A stretch of 64,000 bases of DNA, taken from the NCBI GenBank assembly GCA_013350335.1, contig CM023540.1, positions 20,837,828 through 20,901,827 of the forward strand, in the 5' to 3' direction. This document shows, one piece after another, positions 46,241 to 57,578 of the stretch. Under the pieces are notes generated by a model. That model made no database searches. It saw nothing but the letters and a program-made list of their open reading frames with translations, and was not told where the DNA came from. Numbering within the stretch: position 1 is the stretch's first letter; the number at the start of each line of letters is the position of its first letter. The stretch is from Chimonanthus salicifolius (lineage: Eukaryota > Streptophyta > Magnoliopsida > Laurales > Calycanthaceae). The translations under genes and the position numbers were made by a program.

Positions 46241-46921
46241 CAGACCCGGCCTTACCTATAGGTGAAGTAGGCTAGAGCCTAGGGCCTCCAAATATCCATA
46301 TAACCTGTAAAAGGCCTGGGCGCCTGGCCCAGAAACTCGAATCCGCTTGCGGAACTCGGTTCTGCAGTCCCGGGTGATCCGCGTCCTGCGTGGAACGAGT
46401 TCTGCGTCCCGCGTTCTGCCGTGGTTCTGCAAGGTTCAGCGCGCAGTTCTATGCGGTTCTACGCTGTTCAGTGCGGTTCCATTTCTCATTTGGATTTTCG
46501 AGCTTTTTTCGTTTGGCTTTTCCATGGTTAGTTGGTACTCCTATAGACTACAGGTTAGAACCTGATTCATGATTAGGAGATCTGTTTTGGGTGTTTAGTG
46601 TTTTATTTCAAAAAAAATAATGAAAAGTAAAAAATATAATAAAATATTAAAAAACTATAAATTTATAACAAAAATATTATCTATTGAAAAAATATGTTAA
46701 AATAACTTGAATATAATAATTTAATTAGTAATTTTGCATGTCAAAATCCGAGAAGAATAAATTTTAAATAATACTTTGTTATAAATTTAATTTTTATATT
46801 TTATTTGGATATTTTACACTTTATAAAAAATATATATAATTTTTTTTTAAGTGTATATAAGGGCAAAAGGCCCCATTTTAAAAGTTCGTCTAGGGCCTCT
46901 GAAATCTCAGGACCGGCCCTA
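46241..46921. mobile_element. hAT-type element, family B copy 3, with GC-rich insert
   Basis: TSD GTTTTACT (46233-46240) / GTTTTAGT (46922-46929), 7 of 8 matching. Termini: CAGACCCGGCCTTACCTA and reverse complement TAGGGCCGGTCCTGAGATTT. Much longer (681 bp) than its 158-164 bp relatives. It carries a GC-rich stretch (46340-46480) of TTCTGCG / GGTTCTGC-like repeats unlike the AT-rich surroundings. No transposase fragment recognised. Confidence 0.82.
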
Positions 46922-46929
46922 GTTTTAGT

Positions 46930-47847
46930 TAATACAAGTTAATATAAGTTGAGTTGACTGATACTTGTATTTTTATATTATTAGTAAATAAATAAATCTA
47001 ATGAGTCAATACAGTGCTATATCCATTAGTATCAATACCACTGAATTGTAAAACTTTTTCTAATATCTGAAAATTGTAGCTTCAAATTTAAAAGATAGAT
47101 ATAGACTAGGCTGGCCCTAGGGTCTTTCGGCCTGACTCATTTGAGCATTTGCTAAAAGCCTTGAACATCACTTGATACCTATGCGAAAAGGATTTTGGGA
47201 CTTGGATGGTCCTAGAATAAGCCCATTAGTAAAACTTTAAGCCTCATTTTGTTCCAGTTTCACTTCATCATTGAGCTCATCTAAGCCCATTAAGTTTCTA
47301 TCTAGCCCAACATTATTGAGACTTCTTAGCAACTAATTAGTATTCTTCTTTTTTATGACTAAGGTGTTCAGGTATATTTAAGCCTTTCTACCTACACACA
47401 CTCAATAAATTTACAGAAAGTGATCCTTTTGGAGTGGAGTGGAAATCGAACTTAGGACTCATGCTATCTGAGGTGAATTCTTGACCATAAGTCCAACCCG
47501 TTAGGGTTTAGTATTCTTGTTTCTTCTTCTGGATGAAAAATAACTCTAATTACTATTTGATATTTTCGATGGATTGAGCCTTTAAACCACTCAAACTGAG
47601 AATAGAAAGAAACTAGGGGGTTTACATTGAGGCCAGAAGGGTGAATTAGAATTAAGACCCGCATTCAAATTGGGCTACGCTTGAAGAACTTCTCAGACTG
47701 TGGACACCATACCCAAAACTCTAACCAATGCCACATGGGCCTATAGCTAGGAGTTTTAAACAGGATTTCAGTATGCTGTTTTGGGTATGTAAAGTCCTGA
47801 TAAGTACTGACCCAAATTTCGACCAGTTTTAAGGTGCTCAATCATGA
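46930..47847. other. Intergenic stretch with SINE copy
   Basis: 47375-47515 is a minus-strand SINE of family 1 (AACGGGTTGGACTTATGGTC, then GAGTCCTAAGTTCGATTTCC). No gene seen. Confidence 0.5.
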
Positions 47848-47855
47848 TAATTAAC

Positions 47856-48183
47856 TAGGGATGAAACTTGGGTTGGGTTTTAATCCGACTCACTTGACCC
47901 AACTCAAGAAATCAGCTGGTTTGGATTATTGATTTGTATATTTCGGGTCAGGACGGGTTAAAAAAATAAAAACCTGCATTAAATTTGGGTCGAGTGGGTT
48001 GAGAAATTTAAAATTAACCTGACTCGACCCAATGTAATCCTGATTCGACCTGAGTGTACCAAGTTATAAATCAACACTCGGGTTGACTCAGGTCAAAAAT
48101 TCGTGTCGGTTTTAATAAATTTTGACATAGGTTGAATTGGATTTATTAAAACTTTACATGATCCAACCCTAGTTTCAGTCCTA
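47856..48183. mobile_element. hAT-type MITE, family C
   Basis: Perfect 8-bp TSD TAATTAAC at 47848-47855 and 48184-48191. Termini: TAGGGATGAAACTTGGG and reverse complement TAGGACTGAAACTAGGG. Interior of GGGTT(G/C)A / TGACCCAA words that can fold back. Confidence 0.9.
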
Positions 48184-48191
48184 TAATTAAC

Positions 48192-50104
48192 TATATCGGC
48201 CCTGAAAAGCTGATATGAGTGGGCCAAAATATCAAAATTTAACTGGTCTTTTAAACCATGCCCCGTAGGGTAAAAATTGGGATATGCAATGTTGCATATG
48301 GCCCAAATTCCAAATATGTGGAGTGATGATGTAGTGTTTGAGAAGGCTGATATTATGGACCTAAAGTGCATGAAACTGCTTTGAAACTTATTCAAGACCA
48401 AACCCAAAGAAATGGGTATAGGCCCATTTTGAGCCCATGAAAAAGTTCATACCATGGTCATGAACCCACTAGTGAATTGGATCTGGTTTGGGTCCATCGT
48501 TCTGTACCCATTACCTGTGTGTCCAATAGCATTTGTAAAATGATCACCTGCATGCTGGTGTGCAGAGCATTATTTTGTACAGTTCAGCGCAGGACACACC
48601 AAATGAAATGGTGATGGATCAATTAAAAAGATCTTTAATTGAATGTCTAATCCAACAAAAATCACCTTCATTGAAACAATCAAATCACAATTTTAAAAAT
48701 CTTAGTCTACTGCTTCCACCTATCATGAGCCAATGCCTACAAAGAAAAATTCTTTAAAAATTAATTTGAAGTAACCTGACCCAACTCAAAAAATCTAGGG
48801 TCATGTTGGGTAGAGGAGATACCTATGTTAATTCCCTTTTTTTGGCCCAATGGGTTCTACCCATTTTTCTCACCTTCAAGCCCAAGGATCATGGCCATTG
48901 CTTCCACTTTTCATGGTCTAATACCTCCAGTAAAAGAGAAAGCCAACCACTCTTTCATTTTATCTATTTATATGAAAATTCATATTAGGTTGAGTAAATT
49001 AATATCCAATTTAGATCAGGTTGGATCGAGTCAGATTAACTAAATAGAAATCCAAATGGGTTGGCTTAGCTCAGACTTAAAAAAATTGTGTCAGATTAAG
49101 TTGGGTAAAATGAAACCTTGATTGGTACGAGGTGAGTCAAACTTAAAAAAAAATGAGTTAGGATCAAGTAAAAAGTATGTTGTTACATACATTTAACCTT
49201 ACTTGACCCAATCCTGTGCCACCATTAATGCAAATGGATATTTTTAATATTTGATATTTAATAAATTTAAAATATGAAAAATAGGAAAATCTCTAATTTT
49301 CTCCTCATTTTCCCCTTAAAAAACATAACCCATAAAATCCCCTAGAGACATAGGACCCTACATGAATAGTTTAGGGGTTGAAATCTCGGACTCACCCAAT
49401 ATATAGACTGCGAAATCTCTCTCTTATTTTTTTTAGAAAATAAAACTCAATAACTAATAACAAAATAAACTATAAAAGGTAAAAAACACTTAAAAAGATT
49501 CGTCAAGAAATTAAAAAACAAACTATGAGACGCATTAAAAAAAAATAGATGAAACACCACATATAAATAGATAACAACTGAATATAAGTTATCATAATAA
49601 AAACTCATAATTGAACAATGCCAGGTAACAGTATTACTACAACAAATATTTCTTAATTTCATATTATAATAAACAAAAAGTATGCAATTTTCCATATAAA
49701 ACACCAAGGAATACGTTTTAGTTTTTAAATATTTGTGATTTGATTCAAAAGAAAAATCGACTAGTTCTTCATGCATTTCTGATTTAGAAAAACTAGTAAA
49801 TTAAAATTAATTTTAATTAGAACTGGTAAGATTTTTTTTAAAAAAAAAAATATTTCATTTGTATTTTCTTGCTACTGCAAATCTTAATTCTCTCCTTAAA
49901 AATGTTTTTTTCTTGAAGGCGTGAATTTTTTTTTTTTTTGAATCACAGTCCTTGTTTAGTGAAAAAGAATTGGAGGAGAGAGAATACATATCGGTCCATA
50001 ATAATCGATACGTATCGCTTCGCGGATACACGTGTAATATTTTAAATTTTCTCCTCATTTAAAGAAATTCTACATCTTCGTACTTCTCCAAAATTGACTT
50101 TAAA
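48192..50104. other. AT-rich intergenic stretch
   Basis: 48770-49220 contains TGACCCAACTC / GGTTGGATCGAG words reminiscent of family C but without termini. No gene seen. Confidence 0.45.
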
Positions 50105-50812
50105 TGTGACGACTTGATTCAACCCAGGATGATATTCTCCTCTTTGGGCCCATGAATCCTCGCAGGGGTGCAAAAAACGCCCCGGCCGATATGCAAATAT
50201 CAGCCAATATGATTCTCTCTTTTCTTTTTTTTTTTAAATATTGGTATTATTTTGTTATTTTATTTTTTCTGAATTAAAAAATATTAATAAAAGAAAGAAA
50301 AAGAAACTGTTTTTTTTTATAAAAAAATTGAAAACGTAAATATCGGCTGATATCTGGGCCAATATTGGGGACATATCAGCCGATATTTTGACCTGGGCCC
50401 ATCACCGTTTTTTTTTTAAATACGGATATAAATCATCTCTGCCGATATCGGACCGATATATATCACCGATATATTGGCCATATCGGCAGAGAAATGGGTT
50501 GTACGGCCTATACGTTTCGTATCGGCCGATATCTGTACCCCTGGATCCTCGAGGCTTTACTTTGGGTCCAGCCCACTTAGCCAGGCCCAAAAGACCTCAT
50601 CAATTCATGGGAATGGGTTTCCCCTCTCTTACACCCCCCTCATCATCCCAGCTAGCTCTGTCACTTCACACAGATAGAGGCTCCACACAGACAACACAAC
50701 ACATAGGTAGAGAGCCCACACAGACCGAGATTGCAACCGTGCTCTGATACCAATTGTGACGACCCGACTCGACCCAACATGATATTGTCGACTTTGGGTC
50801 CCTACTTGGAAC
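50105..50812 (-). mobile_element. Second TRIM, decayed, interrupted by a hAT element
   Basis: The left LTR starts TGTGACGACTTGATTC (50105), the right TGTGACGACCCGACTC (50755), and both continue GATGATATT / CATGATATTGTC. The minus-strand primer binding site TGGTATCAGAGC lies at 50741-50752. The left LTR is split by 50163-50543. The right LTR is truncated near 50812. Confidence 0.75.
50163..50543. mobile_element. hAT-type MITE with TATCGGCCGATA repeats
   Basis: Flanking 8-mers AATCCTCG (50155-50162) and GATCCTCG (50544-50551) match at 7 of 8. Termini: CAGGGGTGCA and reverse complement CAGGGGTACA. The interior is a dense set of ATCGGC(C/T)GATAT words, giving strong fold-back potential. Confidence 0.8.
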
Positions 50813-52668
50813 CTCTTTGATTTGGTTAAACTCAAGCCCATGTCAGTTTGTGCTTGTAAGGCCCGAGTCTATTTTCAAACCCAAAATGCATATGCAGACC
50901 TATTTGAGGTCAACTTTTTCAGGCCCAAAATGGGGTTAGTTTTTAAAACTCTAAATTTGGTCGAATTCAAGCTTTTGGTCCGAACTCAGGCTTTCTCTAA
51001 CTAAGATAGGCCTGACATAATTTCAAATTTGGCGCTGTTGTTTTGGGAAAAAAAAAAAAATGAGCTTGCCCAAACCTGGGTTGGCCTAAACCTGTATCTT
51101 TTTGGGGTTTTCATGTGGGTTCAAGTTGGTCCTGCCCATCGATGTTTTTGGGTTGCTGGTCCAATCAACGTGTTTGAAGAAAGGGAAAATGAAGATGGAG
51201 GATCACATATACATACTTAGTTGCATCTGAGAACGTCAAGAAGACATTTCTACAGACCATAATCCAATTATAACATTCCTGTTTAAGGAAAAGGTGTGGC
51301 CTACTTCACCCTTTTCATTGATGGATGCCATCCTAAGCACTACTGCTTATACTTTTTCTTGTTATTTTTTGTAAAATTATCAACTGATACGTATTGTATC
51401 TACCGCTAAATATCGGCTAGAAGAGAGCTGGATCGTATCGTCCATTACGCACTAGTGCATACACTGCATAGCAGGCATATCCAGTATCGGCCGATATCGA
51501 AACGCAGTGGTAGTGTGTCAACCAATATGTATCAGTTGGTAACGACATACTGCGTACTTCTGGTAAAATGATCATAACTTTGTTATAAAGACTCCAATCT
51601 AGGTGATTTCAGAGGCATTGGAAAAAGGACTTAGAGTGCTATGTGGCCGGAATAAGGATTGAAGCAGAAAAAATTTCCACACTTTATCATGGAATTTTAG
51701 ATTATATAAGAGTTAAAATTCAAAACAAAAATGATAAGAAACTGAAAATAGTCATTCTTTAAGCAAAAAAAAAAAAAAAGCAAAAAATTAGTAGAATTTA
51801 TTTTCTATGTTTATGAATTCTTTTGGATTTTTTCCACATTTTTTCAAAATATTTTAAAATTCTCAATTTTCTAACTTTAAAATTATATTTAAATATCTAA
51901 ATGAGTGCAAAATAATGAAAAATTACATACAAATGAAGCTTAGAATTTTCTTGATTTTCTGTATTTTTTTCAGAATCTTAAATATATATATATATATATA
52001 TATATAATTCAAAGAAGAGAGAAAAGCATCCGTCGGCCTCCTTTTTACATTACCACCAATCATGTGGTGCCTAAGTTAAAAAGTTATTACGATATCAAAT
52101 CTAGTTAAAAAAATAATAATATATTATTATTATCATTATTATTATTATTATTATTATTTTCATTCACATTGGAGTGAACAGACTCATCCGCAAATCACAT
52201 ATCTAATAAAGAAGTTGGTAGAAATTAAAAAAAAAAAATTTGTCGGCAATTCTTTACTCATATAACTATATAAGCTATTTTTAATGGACCACAATTCAAA
52301 GTCAAACTATAGATGAGTGTGACTTTTTAGCATTCGAATGGGGGGCCCATGATTGTGATGATGTGGTCTGATGTAGGACCCACTGGTCATCTGACTATGG
52401 TCCATGTCCTACACAAAACTATCATGTGACCGACCACGTAAATGTTACTCAGCCATCTTTGTTTCTCCTCTAAATTCCAACACTAAAACCAAAAAGAGGA
52501 ATGCCAATTACATCAAGTATCACATGTTCAAATCTTTCAATAATATCTATTACATCAATTGCTGAAACCTCCATACTTTATAGCATTTCCAAAATATACA
52601 TAATATACAATTATTTTGGTTAATTCCAAACAAGTAGGGCAGTAGGCATAAATTATTTTTAATAATAA
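50813..52668. other. Intergenic stretch
   Basis: 51380-51560 is a decayed relative of the TATCGGCCGATA element. (TA)n lies at 51982-52006 and (ATT)n near 52121-52158. No gene recognised. Confidence 0.5.
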
Positions 52669-52676
52669 TGTTGATG

Positions 52677-52976
52677 TAGGAGTGAAACTTGGGTCGGGTT
52701 TTAACCCGACCCGTATGACCCGACCCGAGAAATCAATTAGTTTGAATTATGTTTTTATATATCTCGAGTCAGGTCGAATTGTGAAAAAATATATCTGAAT
52801 GAAATTCGAGTCGGATTAAGAAGTTTAAAAGCAATTCAATCCAATCCTACCTAAGCACGCTAAGTTATAAAATAGCATCTGGGTTGAGCCGGGTTGGATC
52901 AGATTGGGTTCAATAATTTTTTACATGGGTTAAATAGGATTTATTGAAACCTGACCCGACCCGAGTTTCAATCATG
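52677..52976. mobile_element. hAT-type MITE, family C
   Basis: Perfect 8-bp TSD TGTTGATG at 52669-52676 and 52977-52984. Termini: TAGGAGTGAAACTTGGGTCG and reverse complement CATGATTGAAACTCGGGTCG. The inverted arms extend through GGGTCGGGT. Confidence 0.9.
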
Positions 52977-52984
52977 TGTTGATG

Positions 52985-54543
52985 ATGTGACACAGCTCAT
53001 AGCAGTGCTAATAATCCAACTTATGCAATTGTCAAACATCAATCTTATCTAATTTAACCAGTGGGGTTTTTAGTAGGACTGTATCTGAGTTTTCTACACG
53101 TAAATCTAAAAAAAAACTATCAATCTTATCAGTTTTAATGTTGATTATTCATTTTATTTTATAATTTTATATTAGATGAAACAAATCTTCTAGTGGATTT
53201 GAATTTTTGTCATAATAAATTTAAAAATTCCTCTTCATTTTACGAGTGACACACAATATCCATTACATGTATAATGCAACATGGAGATATGCAATTTTGT
53301 ATAGTTTTGTATAAGAGAAAAGAGTATAGTTTTGTATTGTCAAAAAAGATACCTTGTTAAGGTCCAAATGAGAACCTAAAAAGTCATTATCGACTGGTGG
53401 GTCATGAGTATATATTTTAAGGGTACTTTTGTTAGTGTACAATACTGGAAAAAAATTAATTTTATAAAAAATTCGAGAGTTTTTCATGTTTGTTTACATA
53501 TATTTTCTTAAAAATTTAGAATTTTAGAGCTAAACTTGTCTAGAAAAACACTACAAAAATATTCTCTTTGTGATTTATAGAAAAAAAAAAAAAAAGAGAA
53601 ACCGTATCAACATTTGCCAATCTCCTGTATCAGCGATATGTACCGGCCTATAATTTTTCTTTACCCCTGCCTACAAAATGAAATTCGAGTTGAGCTCTGC
53701 ATCATTCATTTGGGTTCTGACTCGTCCCATGCACTATAATTTACAATATTTATTATTAAGATAAAGACTTTATAAATAAATTTAAACAACTCCCTTCAAA
53801 ATTCAATCATAATGGTTAAAAAAAAGAAGAATTACTTGTAAAAATATTTAGAAATTAACATACCAACATCTACAGAATAGATCCTCATTCAAAACACAGC
53901 GTAACACCATAGAAAGTGATACTTTTATATTTTAGAGTGATTTAAACTCAAAATATTAAACATCTGGTGCGAGTTTTTGACTACCAAGACAACGCTCATG
54001 ATTTCTCTCTCTCCTTTCCATCTGTAAGTACACCTATAAAGCATATCACCGACCGATAATCACCTTTTCTTCACTCGAGTATATACTAACAACCGCGAGA
54101 TGTAACCCAAGCTAAAGTTAAAGATTGGCCCAGCAAAGGAAAGAACCTTTCTAATGAAACAACAGACAAGAAAGGCAAGCGAAGAAAAAGACAGGATAAG
54201 AACAGAACCCCACCACCCCCCAATCTCAACTACTCAATTCATGCACTCTACCACAAGATGCTGAAAGAACTGCACCATCGTCCTCGTTGACATGATTATT
54301 TTTCTCACACCTTGCTGTACTGAACAACAGAGACCCAAAACTGGGCCTTTTTAAAAAGATAAAATTAATAATAGCAATTATAAGGTCTTACACCTGTTTG
54401 AAGAATACAAGAGCAGAATTCAGAATTCAGAGAGTGGAATGAATATAAATGGCGAAGTATTTCACTGATAAACTTGAGTGCTTACATGTATTTAGATGAA
54501 GAAATGGAAAAGAAAACAGCGGAGGAAAACAGAGGTTTCGGGC
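52985..54543. other. Intergenic stretch, 3' side of the CLE gene
   Basis: About 53900-54000 is a decayed minus-strand SINE of family 1 (GGTAGTCAAAAACTCGCACC, then TTTGAGTTTAAATCACTC). 54170-54540 is the 3' flank of the CLE gene. Confidence 0.45.
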
Positions 54544-54816
54544 CTATCTGTTGTGAAGAGGATTCGGGCCTGTGCGGATCATTCTCTTATCGTCTTCTAC
54601 CAACTTGTCCATGTTCCTTTCATCAATATCACCAAGCCCGTGGCTTGTTGTGACCAAAGGAGGTGGAACCCAAATGGGAGATGGGCTTCTAGGCCTTAAT
54701 GATCGAGCGTCGATTGAAAACAGAGATGAATATATGAGAATCAACACAACCCAAATGCAAACAAGTATATCTCTACTTTTCATTTCTCTGCTTCTTCTAC
54801 CAACAGAGCCTATCAT
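54544..54816 (-). CDS. CLE (CLAVATA3/ESR-related) signalling peptide precursor
   Basis: Single-exon precursor of 90 residues with an in-frame TAA two codons upstream of the ATG. A second Met at residue 12 (54783) would put the hydrophobic signal peptide (VCIWVVLILIYSSLFSI) nearer the N-terminus and is the other candidate start. After a variable region the protein ends in the CLE motif RMIRTGPNPLHN plus a final Arg. CLE peptides are cleaved from the precursor, secreted and sensed by leucine-rich-repeat receptor kinases controlling meristem and vascular growth. The motif is closest to the R-x-V-x-(S/T)-GPNPLHN type, with the CLE16/17-like Thr at position 5. Position 4, usually Pro or His in these, is Arg here. 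Residues typical for hydroxylation (Pro7) are present. The exact orthologue cannot be fixed from so short a motif. Confidence 0.9.
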   Translation of the reverse strand: MIGSVGRRSREMKSRDILVCIWVVLILIYSSLFSIDARSLRPRSPSPIWVPPPLVTTSHGLGDIDERNMDKLVEDDKRMIRTGPNPLHNR

Positions 54817-57201
54817 GGCTTAGTCATCTACTAGACTGGAGAAGAAGAAGATTAGTACAGGAGTATGAAATGCCTCTCTCTTTCTCTCTGAAGCCACGGC
54901 TTCCAAAATAGGACATGAGGTTCTACCTGATTGGCTGGTAAAGAATCAGTACCTCAATTTGCTGAAGATGGGTTTCAATCTTACACCGCTTCTGTACTTT
55001 TACAACCCCAAAACGATGCAAGAAGGTTCGATGCCCAATCCAGTGAGACTTTTGCCACATGATCTGACCCTTGATTCCTGGGCTTTCTTGTCTTTATATT
55101 TATTTTCTTCTTGGATCTTCGAATTCTGAGCTTTTCGAAAAGTAGAAGGGAGAGGGCAGAGGGGAGGGGAGAAAAGAGAGAGGAGAGGGTCTGGAGTATT
55201 TACTATTTAGAGAGGTTGTGTCCGGATTGTTTAAAAGAATCAATGGCGGAAGAATGGTATCCCGCAGCTGATAACAATTGGGTAGTCCGCAGACTCATTT
55301 TGCTTCGGCTGAAAAACAAAATGGCGGTGGTTGTCATCTAAACGACTCAACTTTAGAGATGTAATTTTGAACTTAAATTCCTAATAATTCGAAAGATCTA
55401 ACTTAATATAAATAGATGAGTGCAAATTACTCATCTATTTAGTTTTAAACTTTGATTTCACATTTGTTCTTTTTTCAAATGTCAATTTAGAATAAATACG
55501 AGGGGTTGGTTTTATGGTCATAAACTTAAAACTAGTCTTTGTTTGTGGAAAAGAATGATATCCCACAGTTGATAAAAAAAAAAATGGGTAGTCCGTGGAC
55601 TCATATGGTTGGGCTGAAAATAAAATGAGATAGGTTTGAACTTCAATTCCTAATAATTCGAAAGCTCTAACTTCACATAAATAAATTAGTGCAAATTACT
55701 CATCTAAAATGTAAACTTTGATCCAACCTTTATTTGTTTTTCAAAATCCAATTTAGAACAAGATAAATCAGATTCAATTTACTTGAAATGTATTTAGTTA
55801 CTTAGATTTAGTAACACCATCTATCATCGGTTTATCATCAACTAGAACGGAGAGCTTTGGAGGTTGGTAAAACTATTGTAAAATTCAAATATGAGTTCTA
55901 CCAAAAGGAATGAGTAGATGATGGAATTTGCAAAAATAGATTCTAAATAGATAGGACAAATATTTAATTGAATTTAATTTTATATTTAGATTTTTCTTAT
56001 TATTTAAAAGGAAATACAATCACAATATTTACTAATTGAAAATTAGATATATATAACAATGATTGATGATAAGGAGGGCAAAATTATATTGCTCCAAATG
56101 GTGGGAATATGCTGGCTTGGTAGAGCAGAGGCTAAAAGGAAATTGAAAATGGATGGTGGTATTGAGTCGGGGTTTGCTTGTTGCAGAGGGCACTTCTATG
56201 AATTACTCAATTGTTATCTTCGGTGCAATCTTTCTTGAAATGACTCGATTGCCCTTCTCACTCTCATCTCTCTTTCATATCTAAAATATTATAAATATAA
56301 TTTATATTCATCTTATCATTGGTACTTTTGATTTAGATATTTTTTTGCACAAGTACAATTAGAAGCTTTAAATTGGCCTTTCAAACTTGTGTGCTAAATA
56401 TTGATCATGGGCTGATGAGACCCATTTAGGTGGGTTAGTAGAGGTAGAGTTTGGACGGTGAATATCATTCATGGGGTTTTATGTTGAGTTTTATGCAATT
56501 TTCTATACGTAAACTCAAAAAAAAAAAAAAAAAAGGTGAGTTTTAAATGGACAAATGCTATTTTAGAAAAGTAATAAAAAATAGTTTTATTTAATATATT
56601 GAGCATGTGAATTTGAAGATAAATTTTAAAAAATTTTAAAATTAAAATTTATGATCAATAAACATTTTCAATCATAAAATTTAAATTGATCAAAATCAAT
56701 GGTGAAATCAATATTAATTTCAATGCGTTTGTATTGAATGATCAATAGTTAATGATTTCAACTTTTTAATCTGCATTATATGATGATATGTTTAGAATTT
56801 TGATTACATCTTATGTTTTTCTTATTAGTTTTTATGATATTTTCATGGTAATGTTTAATAGGACTCAAAATATAAAAAGAAAAAGAAAAAAAAAAGATTT
56901 TTCTCTGAATGATATTGTGAGACCAATGGCCTTGATAAGTGCTGAAACATACTTAGTGATTAATTGAGAGAACAGACACAAGACATTGATTGGGTCACGG
57001 ATCATTAAATGTTTCTTGGATTACAAATTCAGCTTCGTGTCTTGTCCCGTGCATGGGAGAAACATGCGGTACAGTGAATAAATTATTTATTTATTTATTT
57101 ATTTACCCTCTTGTTTTGTAAGTTCCCAGATGTTACAATTTCATACTGACTACTGCAATCTTGGCCGTTGGTTCTTTATTAGGTGAGATTTAACTCATTA
57201 C
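54817..57201. other. 5' flank of the CLE gene and intergenic DNA
   Basis: Contains purine-rich leader-like DNA (55140-55200) and the tandem duplication at 55245-55765. A small frame at 55111-55341 overlaps that duplication and is not accepted. Nothing else recognised; (TTTA)n at about 57083-57105. Confidence 0.45.
55245..55765. repeat. Tandem duplication, about 300-bp unit
   Basis: Unit 1 (about 55245-55500) and unit 2 (about 55548-55765) share GAATG(G/A)TATCCC(G/A)CAG, TGGGTAGTCCG, TTCCTAATAATTCGAAAG and GTGCAAATTACTCATCTA. Diverged, with small indels. Confidence 0.8.
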
Positions 57202-57210
57202 ATGAGATAT

Positions 57211-57569
57211 GGAGAGCGATCTTTACACGTGCATTTTGTGTATATAGACATGGATTTTACCGTGATGCCTAATTTACCCTCCACCTGTTGTACCAAAGAA
57301 AAAAGAATATAAAAATTCATTAACAGTGCAATCGACTCGTCGAAATTGCAAGTCGACTCGTCGAAATTTATGAACAATACAAATTGGCTCACCGAAATTC
57401 ATGAACAGTGCAAATCGGCTCACTGAAATTGTAAATCGGCTCGTCGAAATTCACATGAACAGTAAAAACCAGCCCATCAAAATTTTACTGTTCATACGAA
57501 GGGTAAAATCGAGAATACATTAAAATCCGTGTCACTAAACACAAAATGTCCGTGCGAGGATCGCTGGCC
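57211..57569. mobile_element. Mutator-type MITE, family A copy 3, with internal subrepeats
   Basis: Perfect 9-bp TSD ATGAGATAT at 57202-57210 and 57570-57578. Long inverted termini: GGAGAGCGATC and reverse complement GGCCAGCGATC, both continuing CATTTTGTGT and GGATTTTA. The interior (57330-57480) has about six diverged units of (C/T)GGCTC(G/A)(T/C)CGAAATT separated by TGAACAGT. Confidence 0.88.
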
Positions 57570-57578
57570 ATGAGATAT

